This document shows positions 5,424 to 6,138 of a stretch of 6,138 nt of DNA, in pieces. Numbering within the stretch: the stretch's first letter is position 1; each line of letters opens with the position of its first letter. Source of the stretch: Clostridiaceae bacterium (GTDB lineage Bacteria > Bacillota > Clostridia > Oscillospirales > Acutalibacteraceae). Location of the stretch: positions 1-6,138 of the forward strand of contig CAJGCX010000105.1 in the NCBI GenBank assembly GCA_904501895.1, written 5' to 3'. Under the pieces are notes generated by a model. That model was given only the letters and a program-made list of their open reading frames with translations. It made no database searches and was not told the origin of the DNA. The position numbers and the translations under genes were made by a program.

Positions 5424-6138
5424 ATGAAAAAGACCTGGTATAAAGAAATGGCTGTTTATCAGATTTGGCCAAGAAGCTTTAAGGACTCTAACGGTGACGG
5501 TATCGGTGACCTTGAGGGTATTTATGAAAAGCTTGACTACATTAAGTCTATTGGTATTGACGCTATCTGGTTTTCACCACTTTTCAAATCACCTAATGCT
5601 GACTACGGTTACGATATTGCTGACTATATGGATATCAATCCTGAATACGGTGATATGGAAACTTTCAAAAAGGTGCTCAAGGGCTGTCACGACCGTGAAA
5701 TGAGGGTGTTTATGGACCTTGTTGTTAACCACACATCAACTGAACACCATTGGTTTAAGGAAGCTTGTAAGAGTGTTGATAATCCTTATCACGATTATTA
5801 TATCTGGAGAAAGGGTAAGGGTAAAAACGGCAAAAAACCACCTAACAACTGGATGTCAACATTTGAGGGTGGTGCTTGGGAATACGTTCCATCAGTTGAT
5901 GAATATTATCTTCACGTGTTCACAAAGGGTCAGCCTGACCTTAATATGGATAACCCAAAGGTGCGTCAGGAAGTTAAGGATATTATGAAATTCTGGCTTG
6001 ATATGGGTGTTGACGGGTTCCGTGAGGACGTTATTACATACATTTCAAAGCGTGAAGGACTTCCAAACGCTATTCCGATTCCTGTAGCTTGTGGTATGGA
6101 ACATTATAACTGTGGTCCTCATCTTTACGAATACCTTA
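5424..6138 (+). CDS. GH13 alpha-glucosidase, oligo-1,6-glucosidase type (N-terminal 238 codons; cut by the right edge)
   Basis: This is a cytoplasmic retaining alpha-glucosidase that releases glucose from short alpha-glucosides; there is no signal peptide. Complete relatives are about 550-560 aa, so somewhat under half of the gene is present. Seen in order are the QIWPRSF start (13-19), a calcium loop with D21, N23, D25 and D29, DYGYD (60-64), conserved region I DLVVNH (98-103), QPDLN (170-174) and DGFREDVITYISK (197-209), where D202 is the catalytic nucleophile. The general acid Glu and transition-state Asp lie beyond the window. Val203 follows the nucleophile; in characterised GH13_31 enzymes Val here goes with alpha-1,6 preference, Ala or Thr with alpha-1,4. 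Dextran glucosidase or trehalose-6-phosphate hydrolase are alternatives, but the pattern fits oligo-1,6-glucosidase best. It has its own promoter and follows a strong terminator, so it is independent of the lipoprotein gene. Confidence 0.93.
   Translation, partial: MKKTWYKEMAVYQIWPRSFKDSNGDGIGDLEGIYEKLDYIKSIGIDAIWFSPLFKSPNADYGYDIADYMDINPEYGDMETFKKVLKGCHDREMRVFMDLVVNHTSTEHHWFKEACKSVDNPYHDYYIWRKGKGKNGKKPPNNWMSTFEGGAWEYVPSVDEYYLHVFTKGQPDLNMDNPKVRQEVKDIMKFWLDMGVDGFREDVITYISKREGLPNAIPIPVACGMEHYNCGPHLYEYL

Overview
The window looks like an ordinary chromosomal segment of a low-GC Gram-positive bacterium, most likely a gut-type Clostridia (Ruminococcus/Oscillospirales-like). This placement is inferred from the AT-rich intergenic DNA, strong AAGGAG/AAGGGG-type ribosome binding sites, a lipobox lipoprotein with a Thr/Asp/Glu-rich linker, and the Firmicutes-style GH13 glucosidase. 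No marker gene settles the taxonomy.

Left half, minus strand (1-3298): an apparent operon transcribed leftwards in the order trkA, trkH, alr. TrkA (two-RCK cytoplasmic regulatory subunit) and TrkH (membrane pore subunit) together form a Trk potassium uptake system. They are separated by 11 bp, and the trkH ribosome binding site overlaps the trkA stop codon. The alanine racemase gene (alr, cut by the left edge) starts on the codon immediately after the trkH stop, in the same frame. A well-formed extended -10 promoter precedes trkA, leaving a leader of only about 37 nt.

Right half, plus strand (3406-6138): three genes that are probably separate transcription units. The first is an exported or membrane-anchored endonuclease/exonuclease/phosphatase (EEP) family protein, divergent from trkA across a 107-bp gap. 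The second is a lipoprotein of unknown function, with its own strong promoter built around a perfect 10-bp inverted repeat and closed by a clear intrinsic terminator. The third is the N-terminal 238 codons of a GH13 alpha-glucosidase (oligo-1,6-glucosidase type), with its own promoter and cut by the right edge.

The trk genes serve potassium homeostasis and alr supplies D-alanine for the cell wall. The glucosidase degrades alpha-glucosides inside the cell, and the EEP protein and lipoprotein act at or outside the membrane. There is no mobile element, CRISPR array, rRNA or tRNA, and I see no convincing new system. The most useful leads are the palindrome inside the lipoprotein promoter, the unassigned lipoprotein itself and the trkH-alr junction.
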